From: Candidatus Thioglobus sp.
Lineage (GTDB): Bacteria > Pseudomonadota > Gammaproteobacteria > PS1 > Pseudothioglobaceae
Direction of reading: 5' to 3'
Length of the DNA stretch: 38,141 nt
Assembly (NCBI GenBank): GCA_018644675.1
Contig: JABGQC010000015.1
Span: forward strand, 1 to 38,141
The notes beneath the pieces were generated by a model, which was not told the DNA's origin, did not search any database, and was given only the letters and a program-made list of their open reading frames with translations. This document shows positions 15,174 to 23,024 of this stretch, piece by piece (the stretch's first letter is position 1; the number at the start of each line of letters is the position of its first letter). Made by a program: the position numbers and the translations under genes.

Positions 15174-16322
15174 TTATTGGCCGATTAGATGGTTTGGAAA
15201 GTCTTTTACTTGCTCGCATGCAACTTGCTCCATAACTTGTTGTAGTTGACGTTTAAGCATGGTGAAAGTATGATTTCCGCCTTGCTTACCAAGTGCGCCA
15301 ACACCATACATTGGCGCTCTACCTACAAAGGTAAAATCTGCACCAGAGGCTAATGCATTAGCAATATCAGGCCCCGAGCGCAAACCAGAATCCATCATGA
15401 TTTTAATTTTTCCTTTGTAAGCTTGCAAGGTGTCAAGCGAGGCGATAGTGGATCGCCCACTATCCAGTTGACGTCCACCATGATTAGACACAATCAAACC
15501 GTCAAGTCCAAGTTTGATGGCAAGATCTGCCTCCTCAGGATTGACAATACCTTTGATAACTAGATTGCCTTTCCAAGCATCTCTTAAAGCTTTGATTTTG
15601 TCTTGAGTTAAGCGCCCTGAAAATGTTTTATTCATAAACATTCCCAAGTGCTTCATATTTAAACCTTTAGGGATATAAGATTTCATGGTTTTAAACTCTG
15701 GCACGCCTGCTACCAGTTGAGATAAAGACCAATTAGGATGCGTACACATTTGCATGATATTATCAATTGTCATTCTAGGTGGAATCGATAAACCATTTTT
15801 TATCTCCTTAGGGCGATAGGCAAACGTTGGCGTATCAGCCAAAATCACCAGCGTACGACAACCCGCATTCCAAGCGCGCTCTAATAGCTTATCTCGAAGA
15901 TCGTTATCAACCGGATGATAAAGCTGAAACCAAAACTTGCCGCTGGTGATATCTGCTACGGTTTCAATACTAGCAGTACCTACCGTGGAGAGTACAAACG
16001 GAAGGTTATGATCAGAGGCAGATTGCGCTAGAATCTCACAAGATTTTGGCCACATCAGACCTTGTAAGCCAATCGGCGCCATGCCAAAAGGTGCATCATA
16101 AGTTTCACCGAATAATTCAGTTTGCATATTGGCATTTTTATAATCACGGAGATAATATGGTTGCAATTGAATATCTCTAATTTCTTGCGTGTTACGCTGC
16201 AGGTTAATCTCAGAAAAGCAGCCGCCATCAAGGTATTCAAATGCAAATTTTGGCATCCGTTGCTTTGCCTTAATACGCAGTGCATCGGTACTGGGGTAGT
16301 TACTATTAAAATAATCTGTCAT
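15174..16322 (-). CDS. lldD: FMN-dependent L-2-hydroxyacid (L-lactate) dehydrogenase
   Basis: The protein belongs to the FMN-dependent alpha-hydroxy-acid dehydrogenase family. I use ATG 16322 (382 aa), which has AGGACGG a few bases upstream and matches the N-terminus of LldD; a TTG 36 nt earlier would overlap the regulator. Landmarks are FAFEYLDGG, MAPIGLQGLMWP, LSTVGTASIE, WFQLYHPVDND, VIKGIVNPEEA, and the active-site SNHGGRQLD with the catalytic His near residue 281 and Arg near 284. FMN-phosphate binding is seen in MMDSGLRSGPDI and FVGRAPMYG. Members oxidise L-lactate, glycolate or related acids. The FadR-type regulator gene directly upstream is the arrangement seen for lactate operons. 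Confidence 0.88.
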   Translation of the reverse strand: MTDYFNSNYPSTDALRIKAKQRMPKFAFEYLDGGCFSEINLQRNTQEIRDIQLQPYYLRDYKNANMQTELFGETYDAPFGMAPIGLQGLMWPKSCEILAQSASDHNLPFVLSTVGTASIETVADITSGKFWFQLYHPVDNDLRDKLLERAWNAGCRTLVILADTPTFAYRPKEIKNGLSIPPRMTIDNIMQMCTHPNWSLSQLVAGVPEFKTMKSYIPKGLNMKHLGMFMNKTFSGRLTQDKIKALRDAWKGNLVIKGIVNPEEADLAIKLGLDGLIVSNHGGRQLDSGRSTIASLDTLQAYKGKIKIMMDSGLRSGPDIANALASGADFTFVGRAPMYGVGALGKQGGNHTFTMLKRQLQQVMEQVACEQVKDFPNHLIGQ

Positions 16323-16354
16323 ATTTTCCGTCCTGTTACCATCTATTCTATTAA

Positions 16355-17110
16355 TCAATCACCAAGCAGTGAAGACTGTAATTTATGTCTGTTTAACCTT
16401 TCATTTTCTCTATCTAGATTATGAATAGATTGATCAACAAACTTTAAATGCTCATTGGCCGCATCCCTAGCATCATCTGCACGACCATCAATCACAGCTT
16501 GCATTAATTTGTAATGCTGGTTATGTAGCGGCTCTCCAATTTCACTATTGGCATAAAATTTATCCAAATTATTAGCAATACTCATTCTTAGTACTTTAAA
16601 CAAACTCCTCATAATATGCAATAAAACAATATTATGAGAAGCCTCAACAATGGATAAGTGAAACAATGCATCTGCCTGAGCTTCTTCATTCGAACTACCC
16701 TCTTTGCCATGCATCTCATTCAAGACTGCAAAAGCTTGCTTAATCTTGTTTTTATCTTCCTCTGTTGCACGTTGTGCTGCAGAATATGCGGCCAAACTAT
16801 CCAAAGAACACCTAACCTCTAAAATATCATAACGAGAATTTACATTATTTTTAAGCATGTCGAGCAATGGATCAGATAATTCGGAGCTCAGTGTTCTCTT
16901 TACATAAGTACCACCACCTTGAGTGGTTTCTAACAAGCCTTTAGAAACAAGTATTTGCTTTGCCTCTCTAAGAGAGGGTCTAGATACACCTAATTTTTCA
17001 GCTAACATTCTCTCTGCCGGCAACTTATCTCCAAGCTCCAATATCCCATCCAAAATCATAGATTCTAGCTTTTTAGCAATATCTTCTGCAACGGTACTTT
17101 TCTTATTCAT
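16355..17110 (-). CDS. FadR-family (GntR) transcriptional regulator of the 2-hydroxyacid locus
   Basis: The N-terminal winged helix-turn-helix (about 5-70) has the GntR signature LGDKLPAERMLAEKLGVSR, followed by SLREAKQILVSKGLLETTQGGGTYV. Residues 90-225 form the all-helical FCD ligand domain, with FHLSIVEASHN, a later HYKLMQAVIDG and EHLKFVD supplying the histidines that often bind a metal. LldR, GlcC and PdhR are the closest types by context; I cannot choose among them. It heads the lldD-glcDEF run, and the divergent gene is a TRAP binding protein. Two matching palindromes in the shared upstream region (17115-17128, 17239-17252) are likely its operators, with lactate, glycolate or a related acid as effector. 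Confidence 0.9.
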   Translation of the reverse strand: MNKKSTVAEDIAKKLESMILDGILELGDKLPAERMLAEKLGVSRPSLREAKQILVSKGLLETTQGGGTYVKRTLSSELSDPLLDMLKNNVNSRYDILEVRCSLDSLAAYSAAQRATEEDKNKIKQAFAVLNEMHGKEGSSNEEAQADALFHLSIVEASHNIVLLHIMRSLFKVLRMSIANNLDKFYANSEIGEPLHNQHYKLMQAVIDGRADDARDAANEHLKFVDQSIHNLDRENERLNRHKLQSSLLGD

Positions 17111-17114
17111 TATA

Positions 17115-17128
17115 TGGTCTTACCAATT
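17115..17128. promoter_or_regulatory. Predicted FadR-family operator 1 (regulator side)
   Basis: TGGTCTTACCA is a perfect 11-nt palindrome of the TGGTNNNACCA type recognised by FadR/LldR/PdhR-group regulators, extended to TGGTCTTACCAATT. It lies 4 nt upstream of the regulator's ATG, where binding would block its own expression. The same 10-nt tail, CTTACCAATT, recurs in operator 2. Confidence 0.6.
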
Positions 17129-17205
17129 AAATTAAGTGAATTCTACTATATTTTTAGCTGTAATAACCTTTATTTATATAAAAAATCATAATAAAAAAAT
17201 AATTC

Positions 17206-17234
17206 TTGACACTTGCATAATTTTTATATACTAT
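17206..17234 (+). promoter_or_regulatory. Predicted promoter of the TRAP transporter operon
   Basis: A consensus TTGACA lies at 17206-17211. The -10 is either TACTAT at 17229-17234 (17-nt spacer) or TATACT at 17227-17232 (15-nt spacer). Operator 2 begins just downstream and would cover the start site. Confidence 0.6.
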
Positions 17235-17236
17235 AT

Positions 17237-17252
17237 ATTGGACTTACCAATT
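17237..17252. promoter_or_regulatory. Predicted FadR-family operator 2 (TRAP side)
   Basis: ATTGG-ACTTA-CCAAT (17237-17251) is an inverted repeat. From 17239, TGGACTTACCAATT matches operator 1 at 13 of 14 positions. It lies over the expected transcription start of dctP, a position suited to repression that is relieved by the ligand. Confidence 0.62.
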
Positions 17253-17301
17253 TACCAAAAATAAATCAGTAAGGAAAAATATAACTAAAAGAGAGGAAAA
17301 T

Positions 17302-18387
17302 ATGAAAAATTCAATAATTAAACTAAGCACTGCGGTTGCCATTGCCGTAACAATGGCATCAGCCCCTGTCGTTGCTGAAAAAAGAGTAACACTTAAACTA
17401 CCTGTATGGTTTGGCACCCATTTAACCGGTTTGGGCTCAACACCTAAATGGTTTGCTGATAATATCAATAGCTCATCAAACATTACAAAACTAAAAGTTA
17501 AAATCTATGAGCCAGGAAAACTTGTTCCTGCTAAAGAGATTTTAGAATCTGTTTCAAAAGGTCAAGTTAATGCAGGCTGGTCAACACCCGGATACAACAC
17601 GGGATTACTAGGCACCAAAGCCTCTATTTTCTCGGCAGTGCCTTTTGGCCCTGATGCCCCTGAGTTTTTAGCCTGGGTATATTACGGCGGTGGTAGAGAT
17701 TTATGGCAAAAACTGTATGATGATAATGGCTATAACGTACACGCAGTACCCTGTTCAATTATTTCTCCAGAAACATCTGGCTGGTTCTCTAAAGAAATTA
17801 AAGGTCCTGAAGATTTAGATGGATTACGCATGAGATTCTTCGGATTAGGCGCACTGGTTATGGAGAAATTAGGTGTATCAACATCACTACTATCTTCTAA
17901 GGAAATATTCCCAGCACTAGAAAAAGGTGCCATCGATGCAACTGAATTTTCAATGCCAGCCATTGACAAATTACTAGGATTCCACAAGATTTTAAAACAC
18001 AACTACTACCCAGGTTGGCATCAACCTGCCACTATGTTTGACTTGCTAGTTAACAAGGATACGTGGAAGAATATGAGCTCTGCACAGCAGAATGTCGTTG
18101 AAACCACATGTAAAGCTGCCATGCTTGATGGATTAGCAATGGGTGAGGCGATTCAGTTCCCTTATATGGAGTCTAATGCCGAAAAAGGTGTGACAAACCA
18201 TTACTGGTCTAAAGAAATGCTAGCTTTATTCAAAGAAAAATGGGATGAGGTTGTTGCAGAAGAAACTGCAAAAGATCCAGAATTTGGTAAGATTTACGCA
18301 GAATTGATGAAATTCCGTAAAGGCTACGGAGTTTGGAATGAATGGGCATTTTTACCACGCCCAGGTACGGAAAGAATAAGTAAATAG
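17302..18387 (+). CDS. dctP: TRAP transporter solute-binding protein DctP
   Basis: This periplasmic receptor of a TRAP carrier has a signal peptide covering residues 1-25 (cleavage expected after APVVA). The 361-residue length, GLRMRFFGLGALVMEKLGVS (the region with the conserved Arg that binds carboxylates), SSKEIFPALEKGAIDATEFSMP and a Trp-rich, aromatic middle (YYPGWHQP) match the DctP/TakP group of TRAP receptors. That group includes receptors for 2-oxo and 2-hydroxy acids. GAGAGGAA gives a strong ribosome binding site 6 nt from the ATG. With lldD and glcDEF across the promoter, lactate or glycolate is the likely ligand (inference). A terminator and a long hairpin separate it from dctQ, which would favour excess binding protein. 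Confidence 0.92.
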   Translation: MKNSIIKLSTAVAIAVTMASAPVVAEKRVTLKLPVWFGTHLTGLGSTPKWFADNINSSSNITKLKVKIYEPGKLVPAKEILESVSKGQVNAGWSTPGYNTGLLGTKASIFSAVPFGPDAPEFLAWVYYGGGRDLWQKLYDDNGYNVHAVPCSIISPETSGWFSKEIKGPEDLDGLRMRFFGLGALVMEKLGVSTSLLSSKEIFPALEKGAIDATEFSMPAIDKLLGFHKILKHNYYPGWHQPATMFDLLVNKDTWKNMSSAQQNVVETTCKAAMLDGLAMGEAIQFPYMESNAEKGVTNHYWSKEMLALFKEKWDEVVAEETAKDPEFGKIYAELMKFRKGYGVWNEWAFLPRPGTERISK

Positions 18388-18401
18388 TACTAACTAAAAA
18401 T

Positions 18402-18426
18402 AGCAGGATTATGTCCTGCTGTTTTT
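18402..18426 (+). terminator. Terminator after dctP
   Basis: AGCAGGA (18402-18408), loop TTATG, TCCTGCT (18414-18420), then GTTTTT. It probably ends most dctP transcripts, with partial read-through into dctQM. Confidence 0.8.
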
Positions 18427-18482
18427 ATTCTAAGTATGTTTTACTATGGTTATATAATTGAAAAACATACTTAGAATAAAAA
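18422..18482. repeat. Perfect 21-bp inverted repeat between dctP and dctQ
   Basis: Arms 18422-18442 and 18462-18482 are perfectly complementary and enclose a 19-nt loop. The left arm starts with the T tract of the dctP terminator; the right arm ends just before the AAGGA ribosome binding site of dctQ (18487-18491). A stem of this size could stabilise the dctP message or limit read-through. Confidence 0.92.
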
Positions 18483-18498
18483 AAACAAGGATTTATTT

Positions 18499-19116
18499 AT
18501 GCAAGAAAAAATGCAAAATAATTATGCTCGCATACCAATTGTTTCGTTTCTAAATAAAATTGTTACAAAAGTTGCGGAAACCACTGCTTGGCTAAATGTG
18601 GCTCTTATACTGATTATCCTAACTCAGGTGACACTCAGATATGGCTTTCACAATGGGCTTGTTGCTCTAGAAGAGTTAATTTGGCATTTATATGCCGTTG
18701 CATTTATGTTTGGCATATCGTATGCAATTACAACAGATTCCCATATTAGAGTGGATATTATCCATGCCAATATGTCGATAAAATCCCAAAGAATTGTTGA
18801 AATTTTAGGAATATTATTGTTGTTAATGCCTTTTATTGTTATTATTCTAGATCATAGCTTGGGGTGGGTTTCTGAGTCTTATCGAGTTTTGGAATCATCA
18901 TCAAACCCTACTGGTCTTTCTTACCGATGGATTATAAAGTCCATCATTCCAATCTCTTTAGTTTTAATGTTTATCGCAGCGCTAGCCAAACTAATCGAAG
19001 AGTCTATTTTTCTTATTTCACACAACAACATACGTAATCATACGCCTGGTAGAGTTTCAATGATAAAGCACTTATTTAGCCCACAATTTCAAAACAATAA
19101 CCAGGAGAAAAACTAA
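18499..19116 (+). CDS. dctQ: TRAP transporter small membrane subunit DctQ
   Basis: The 205-residue membrane protein has four predicted helices (about 30-52, 65-88, 105-126, 148-172), the layout of the DctQ family. Conserved points include QVTLRYGFHNGLVALEEL in the first loop and HIRVDIIHANMS between helices 2 and 3. A cytosolic tail of about 30 residues is longer than in many DctQs. AAGGA at 18487-18491 serves as ribosome binding site. The last base of its stop is the first base of the dctM ATG. Confidence 0.92.
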   Translation: MQEKMQNNYARIPIVSFLNKIVTKVAETTAWLNVALILIILTQVTLRYGFHNGLVALEELIWHLYAVAFMFGISYAITTDSHIRVDIIHANMSIKSQRIVEILGILLLLMPFIVIILDHSLGWVSESYRVLESSSNPTGLSYRWIIKSIIPISLVLMFIAALAKLIEESIFLISHNNIRNHTPGRVSMIKHLFSPQFQNNNQEKN

Positions 19117-20513
19117 TGGATTTCCAACCTGAATACTATCTTGTTATAGCGATGTTTGTTTCATTTATTGCTTTAATTTTTACCGGATTTCCAGTTGCCT
19201 GGGTGTTGGCTGGTGTTGGTGTCGCATTTACTGGAATCGCCTGGTGGAGTGATAACATTATGGAATGGACTGGTACAGGTCTTGACTACAATACGCTTGG
19301 CCTGCTTACGGGAAGAGTGTTTAATATTATGGATAATTGGGTATTAGTAGCACTACCCATGTTTATCTTCATGGGCCTAATGCTTGATAAATCAGGGGTG
19401 GCCGAACAAATGATGAAATCTATGCAAAGATTGTTTGGTAATGTCAAAGGTGGTCTGGCCATTACAGTTACCTTAATTGGTATTATTCTTGCCGCCTCCA
19501 CTGGAATTATTGGCGCCTCAGTTGTACTACTGGGACTAATGTCACTGCCAGTTATGCTCAAACAAAATTACGACAAGCCTTTGGCACTTGGCACTATTGC
19601 CGCCTCTGGCACGCTTGGAATTCTCATTCCACCCTCTATTATGCTTGTCATTATGGGTGATCAGCTCGGTGTTTCGGTAGGAGACCTATTCATGGGTGCG
19701 GTTTTTCCAGGAGTTATTCTTGGCGTTTTATACATTACTTATATTTTAATTTATTCAAAACTATACCCAGAAAAAGCACCACTTGCAGCCGACCATACAG
19801 AGATTCATTTAGGCGATGTCTTGCGAGTAATGCTAGATATTATTCCACCAGCGTTATTAATATTAGCGGTCTTGGGTTCTATTTTCATGGGCATTGCAAC
19901 CGTTACTGAAGCCTCAGGGATTGGCGCCCTAGGCGCAACATTCTTATCGGTGGCTTATAAACGCTTGAATTTTAGCGTCATAAAAGAAGTGGTTATTAAC
20001 ACCATGAACACCTCGGCCTACATTTTTGCTATATTTATTGGCGCTACTATCTTTGCATTGGTTCTTAGGGAGTGTGGTGGAGATGAGCTGATAGAGTCTT
20101 CATTAAACAGCATGGGGCTTGGTCCATATGCACTTATTGGTGTTGTATTACTACTCATTTTTGCACTAGGATTCTTCCTAGACTGGATTGAAATTAGTTT
20201 AATCATTCTGCCTTTATTGGGTCCAGTTATTGCCGGACTTGACTTGGCGGTTGATGGCTATGGTGTGGTGGACAATCCAAACTTAGTGTGGTTTGCACTA
20301 CTGGTTGCGGTTACACTGCAAACCTCATTTTTAACGCCACCAGTAGGGTTTGCTATTTTCTATCTAAAAGGCGTGTGCCCTGATGGTGTAAAATTAACTG
20401 ACATATACAAAGGTGTTTTTCCTTTTATCATCCTTCAATTAATTGGTCTTGGGCTTGTATTTTCCTTTCCGCAGCTTGTTACTTGGCTCCCCTCCGTCGC
20501 TTATGGAAATTAA
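19116..20513 (+). CDS. dctM: TRAP transporter large membrane subunit DctM
   Basis: DctM is the ion-coupled permease subunit. The 465 residues hold around twelve hydrophobic segments, with family features ALPMFIFMGLMLDKSGVAEQM, a Gly-rich IGIILAASTGIIGASVVLLGLMSLPVML and SGTLGILIPPSIMLVIMG. The second half repeats the pattern (LGFFLDWIEISLIILPLLGPV, FLTPPVGFAIFYLKGV). It is somewhat longer than basic DctM proteins, like those linked to large-receptor TRAP systems. It overlaps dctQ by one base and precedes the AEC carrier gene by 3 nt. Confidence 0.95.
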   Translation: MDFQPEYYLVIAMFVSFIALIFTGFPVAWVLAGVGVAFTGIAWWSDNIMEWTGTGLDYNTLGLLTGRVFNIMDNWVLVALPMFIFMGLMLDKSGVAEQMMKSMQRLFGNVKGGLAITVTLIGIILAASTGIIGASVVLLGLMSLPVMLKQNYDKPLALGTIAASGTLGILIPPSIMLVIMGDQLGVSVGDLFMGAVFPGVILGVLYITYILIYSKLYPEKAPLAADHTEIHLGDVLRVMLDIIPPALLILAVLGSIFMGIATVTEASGIGALGATFLSVAYKRLNFSVIKEVVINTMNTSAYIFAIFIGATIFALVLRECGGDELIESSLNSMGLGPYALIGVVLLLIFALGFFLDWIEISLIILPLLGPVIAGLDLAVDGYGVVDNPNLVWFALLVAVTLQTSFLTPPVGFAIFYLKGVCPDGVKLTDIYKGVFPFIILQLIGLGLVFSFPQLVTWLPSVAYGN

Positions 20514-20516
20514 CCA

Positions 20517-21398
20517 ATGTTGATTAATGTTTTTAACATTATTTCTCCCATTTTATTTATCGTACTAGCGGGATATTTATATGCCAGAAAATACCCAACA
20601 GATATGTCGGTTGCCAACCGACTGACAATCAACATCTTTGTTCCAGCGCTAATTCTTTCTATTCTGGTTAGTAAAGATTTTTACCTTCTTGATTATCAAT
20701 CACTTGCTATTGGTGCACTGGGAGTAATATCAATATCAGGGTTGTTAGCTTGGGCGTTTGCAAAACTAATGAAGTTTGATATCAAAACATTTGTACCGCC
20801 CATGATGTATGCAAATTCGGGAAATATCGGCCTACCTCTGGCGCTATTGGCTTTTGGAAAACTAGCCATACCGGCCGCCATTATTTTATTTATTGTGGAA
20901 AATACCTTGCATTTTAGTGTCGGTATCAAAACTATTGACAGGAGTGCCTCATTCATTAAAGTGTTTAGCATTCCTATGGTATTTGTTAGCATATTAGGCA
21001 TTTTGCTTAGCTTGACAGAGGTCACAATACCAGCAACCTTATTAACCCCTTTAACCATGATTGGTGAAATAGCTATCCCACTTATGCTATTTTCACTGGG
21101 CGTTCGACTGGTTAATATAGACTTTAAGGATTGGAAAGTTGGCCTTATTGGTGCAATTTTTAAACCGCTTTCTGGTCTTATTGCTGTTGTCTTAGTCATG
21201 CCGTGGATTAATTTAAACGAACTAAATAGTGCGCTACTCATTATTTTTGCCATACTACCACCAGCTGTTTTAAACTTTATGGTTGCAGAAAAATATGATC
21301 AAGAGCCTAAAAGTGTCGCATCAATCGTTCTTATTGGAAATTTATCCAGTATTATCACCCTGCCCATTGCGCTTTATTTCTTACTGCCAACAATCTAA
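20517..21398 (+). CDS. AEC-family transporter
   Basis: The 293-residue protein has about ten membrane helices in two groups of five, separated by a short loop near residues 140-150. The family signature is seen in FVPALILSILVS and in the MMYANSGNIGLPLALLAFG segment, with an equivalent AIPLMLFSLGVRL and LPPAVLNFMVAEKYDQ in the second half. AEC carriers move small organic anions; some bacterial members carry malate or lactate-like acids. It starts 3 nt after dctM and so belongs to the TRAP operon. Import or export of a 2-hydroxy or 2-oxo acid related to the oxidases across the promoter is a fair inference. Confidence 0.88.
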   Translation: MLINVFNIISPILFIVLAGYLYARKYPTDMSVANRLTINIFVPALILSILVSKDFYLLDYQSLAIGALGVISISGLLAWAFAKLMKFDIKTFVPPMMYANSGNIGLPLALLAFGKLAIPAAIILFIVENTLHFSVGIKTIDRSASFIKVFSIPMVFVSILGILLSLTEVTIPATLLTPLTMIGEIAIPLMLFSLGVRLVNIDFKDWKVGLIGAIFKPLSGLIAVVLVMPWINLNELNSALLIIFAILPPAVLNFMVAEKYDQEPKSVASIVLIGNLSSIITLPIALYFLLPTI

Positions 21399-21455
21399 AA
21401 AATACCCTTAACCAAAGCGTGAGATAATTAAATAAAAAGTCTTCGAGCAAGTAAT

Positions 21456-21461
21456 TATAAT
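21456..21461 (+). promoter_or_regulatory. Possible -10 element upstream of the aminotransferase gene
   Basis: A perfect TATAAT lies 33 nt before the ATG. No convincing -35 is seen at the normal spacing, so this is tentative. It would let the aminotransferase be expressed separately from the TRAP operon. Confidence 0.35.
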
Positions 21462-21494
21462 AGTCTACTTGAACTTTTTAAAAAACAAGAAATC

Positions 21495-22610
21495 ATGAAA
21501 TCATTTAATCCGCCAGTAAGAACTTTAATGGGTCCAGGACCTTCTGATGTACATCCTAGAATTTTATCAGCTATGGCCCGACCAACGATTGGCCATCTAG
21601 ACCCTGCTTTTGTTGGCATGATGAACGAAACCAAAGAAGGCTTAAAGTACATCTTTCAAACTGAAAATGAACTAACTATGCCAGTTTCGGCGCCAGGTTC
21701 TGCTGGCATGGAAACTTGCTTTGCCAACCTTGTTGAGCCAGGTGATAAAGTTGTGGTGTGTATTAATGGTGTTTTTGGTATGCGCATGAAGGAGAATATC
21801 ACACGCTTTGGTGGCGAGGCAATCGTTGTTGAGGATGATTGGGGTGCAGCCGTATCAACAGATAAAGTTGAGCAAACACTAAAAGAAAATCCAGATGCAA
21901 AAATCCTAGCCTTTGTCCACGCAGAAACCTCTACTGGTGCTCAATCTGATGCCAAAGCACTATGTAAGATTGCCCACGACAATGATTGCATCACTATTGT
22001 AGATGCGGTGACATCGTTAGGCGGTAGTGAGTTACGCGTTGACGAATGGGAAATTGATGCCATTTACTCAGGCACACAAAAATGTTTATCTGCTATGCCT
22101 GGCATTTCACCAGTGAGCTTTAACGAACGCGCACTTACAAAAGTTAAAGACCGCAAAACAGCTGTCACCTCTTGGTTCTTGGATCTAAATCTCGTCATGG
22201 GCTACTGGGGTGAAGGCGCTAAACGTACCTACCATCATACGGCACCAGTTAATACACTTTATGGCTTGCACGAATCTTTAGTGATGTTATCAGAAGAGGG
22301 TTTGGAAAATTCTTGGGTTCGTCATCAGAAAAACCATGAAGAGCTAAGAAAAGGGCTTGAGTCGATGGGTATTAACTTTTTAGTTGATAAAGCTGATCGT
22401 CTTCCACAGCTTAACTCTGTTTTCATTCCGGAAGGTGCAGATGATGCACAGGTTCGTGCAACTTTGTTAAACGACTACAACTTAGAAATCGGTGCAGGAC
22501 TTGGTGCTTATGCAGGAAAAGTGTGGCGTATTGGCCTTATGGGCCACTCCTCTAGAAAAGAGAATATTGCCTTATGCCTAGCAGCACTTAAAGACGCTTT
22601 GGGTAAATAG
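21495..22610 (+). CDS. Alanine/serine-glyoxylate aminotransferase (class V)
   Basis: This is a PLP enzyme of fold type I that transfers an amino group from alanine or serine to glyoxylate, giving glycine. The 371 residues begin with LMGPGPSDVHPRILSAMARPTIGHLDP, the hallmark of the AGT group. GSAGMET (68-74) binds the cofactor phosphate, VDAVTSLGG has the PLP-pyridine Asp170, and YSGTQKCLS holds Lys196. RIGLMGHSS near the C-terminus binds the substrate carboxylate. S-ureidoglycine-glyoxylate transaminase (PucG) is very similar and cannot be excluded, but no purine genes are present. Placement by a glycolate-oxidase/TRAP locus favours glyoxylate detoxification to glycine. Confidence 0.87.
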   Translation: MKSFNPPVRTLMGPGPSDVHPRILSAMARPTIGHLDPAFVGMMNETKEGLKYIFQTENELTMPVSAPGSAGMETCFANLVEPGDKVVVCINGVFGMRMKENITRFGGEAIVVEDDWGAAVSTDKVEQTLKENPDAKILAFVHAETSTGAQSDAKALCKIAHDNDCITIVDAVTSLGGSELRVDEWEIDAIYSGTQKCLSAMPGISPVSFNERALTKVKDRKTAVTSWFLDLNLVMGYWGEGAKRTYHHTAPVNTLYGLHESLVMLSEEGLENSWVRHQKNHEELRKGLESMGINFLVDKADRLPQLNSVFIPEGADDAQVRATLLNDYNLEIGAGLGAYAGKVWRIGLMGHSSRKENIALCLAALKDALGK

Positions 22611-22625
22611 TTTTATCCATTCAAC

Positions 22626-22654
22626 AAAAAGGCGACCTTCTGGTCGCCTTTTTT
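22626..22654. terminator. Bidirectional terminator between the aminotransferase and ferredoxin genes
   Basis: AAAAAGGCGACC (22626-22637) and GGTCGCCTTTTTT (22642-22654) flank a TTCT loop. The tails suit termination from both sides, serving the convergent ferredoxin gene too. Confidence 0.92.
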
Positions 22655-22670
22655 AATGCAAGACTAAATT

Positions 22671-22913
<243 letters not shown>

Positions 22914-23024
22914 CTAATACAAAACAATAATAAATTTAGCAATATTTTACCGTATTGTTACCCTTATTTTTATCGTGTTTTGAGGTATCATCAATGGCTG
23001 TATTTCCATGGTAAAAATATCCTT

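Noticed and set aside
22980..23024. TTG-started extension of the PPIase
   Set aside because: It would place a polar stretch before a clean signal peptide that begins at ATG 23025.
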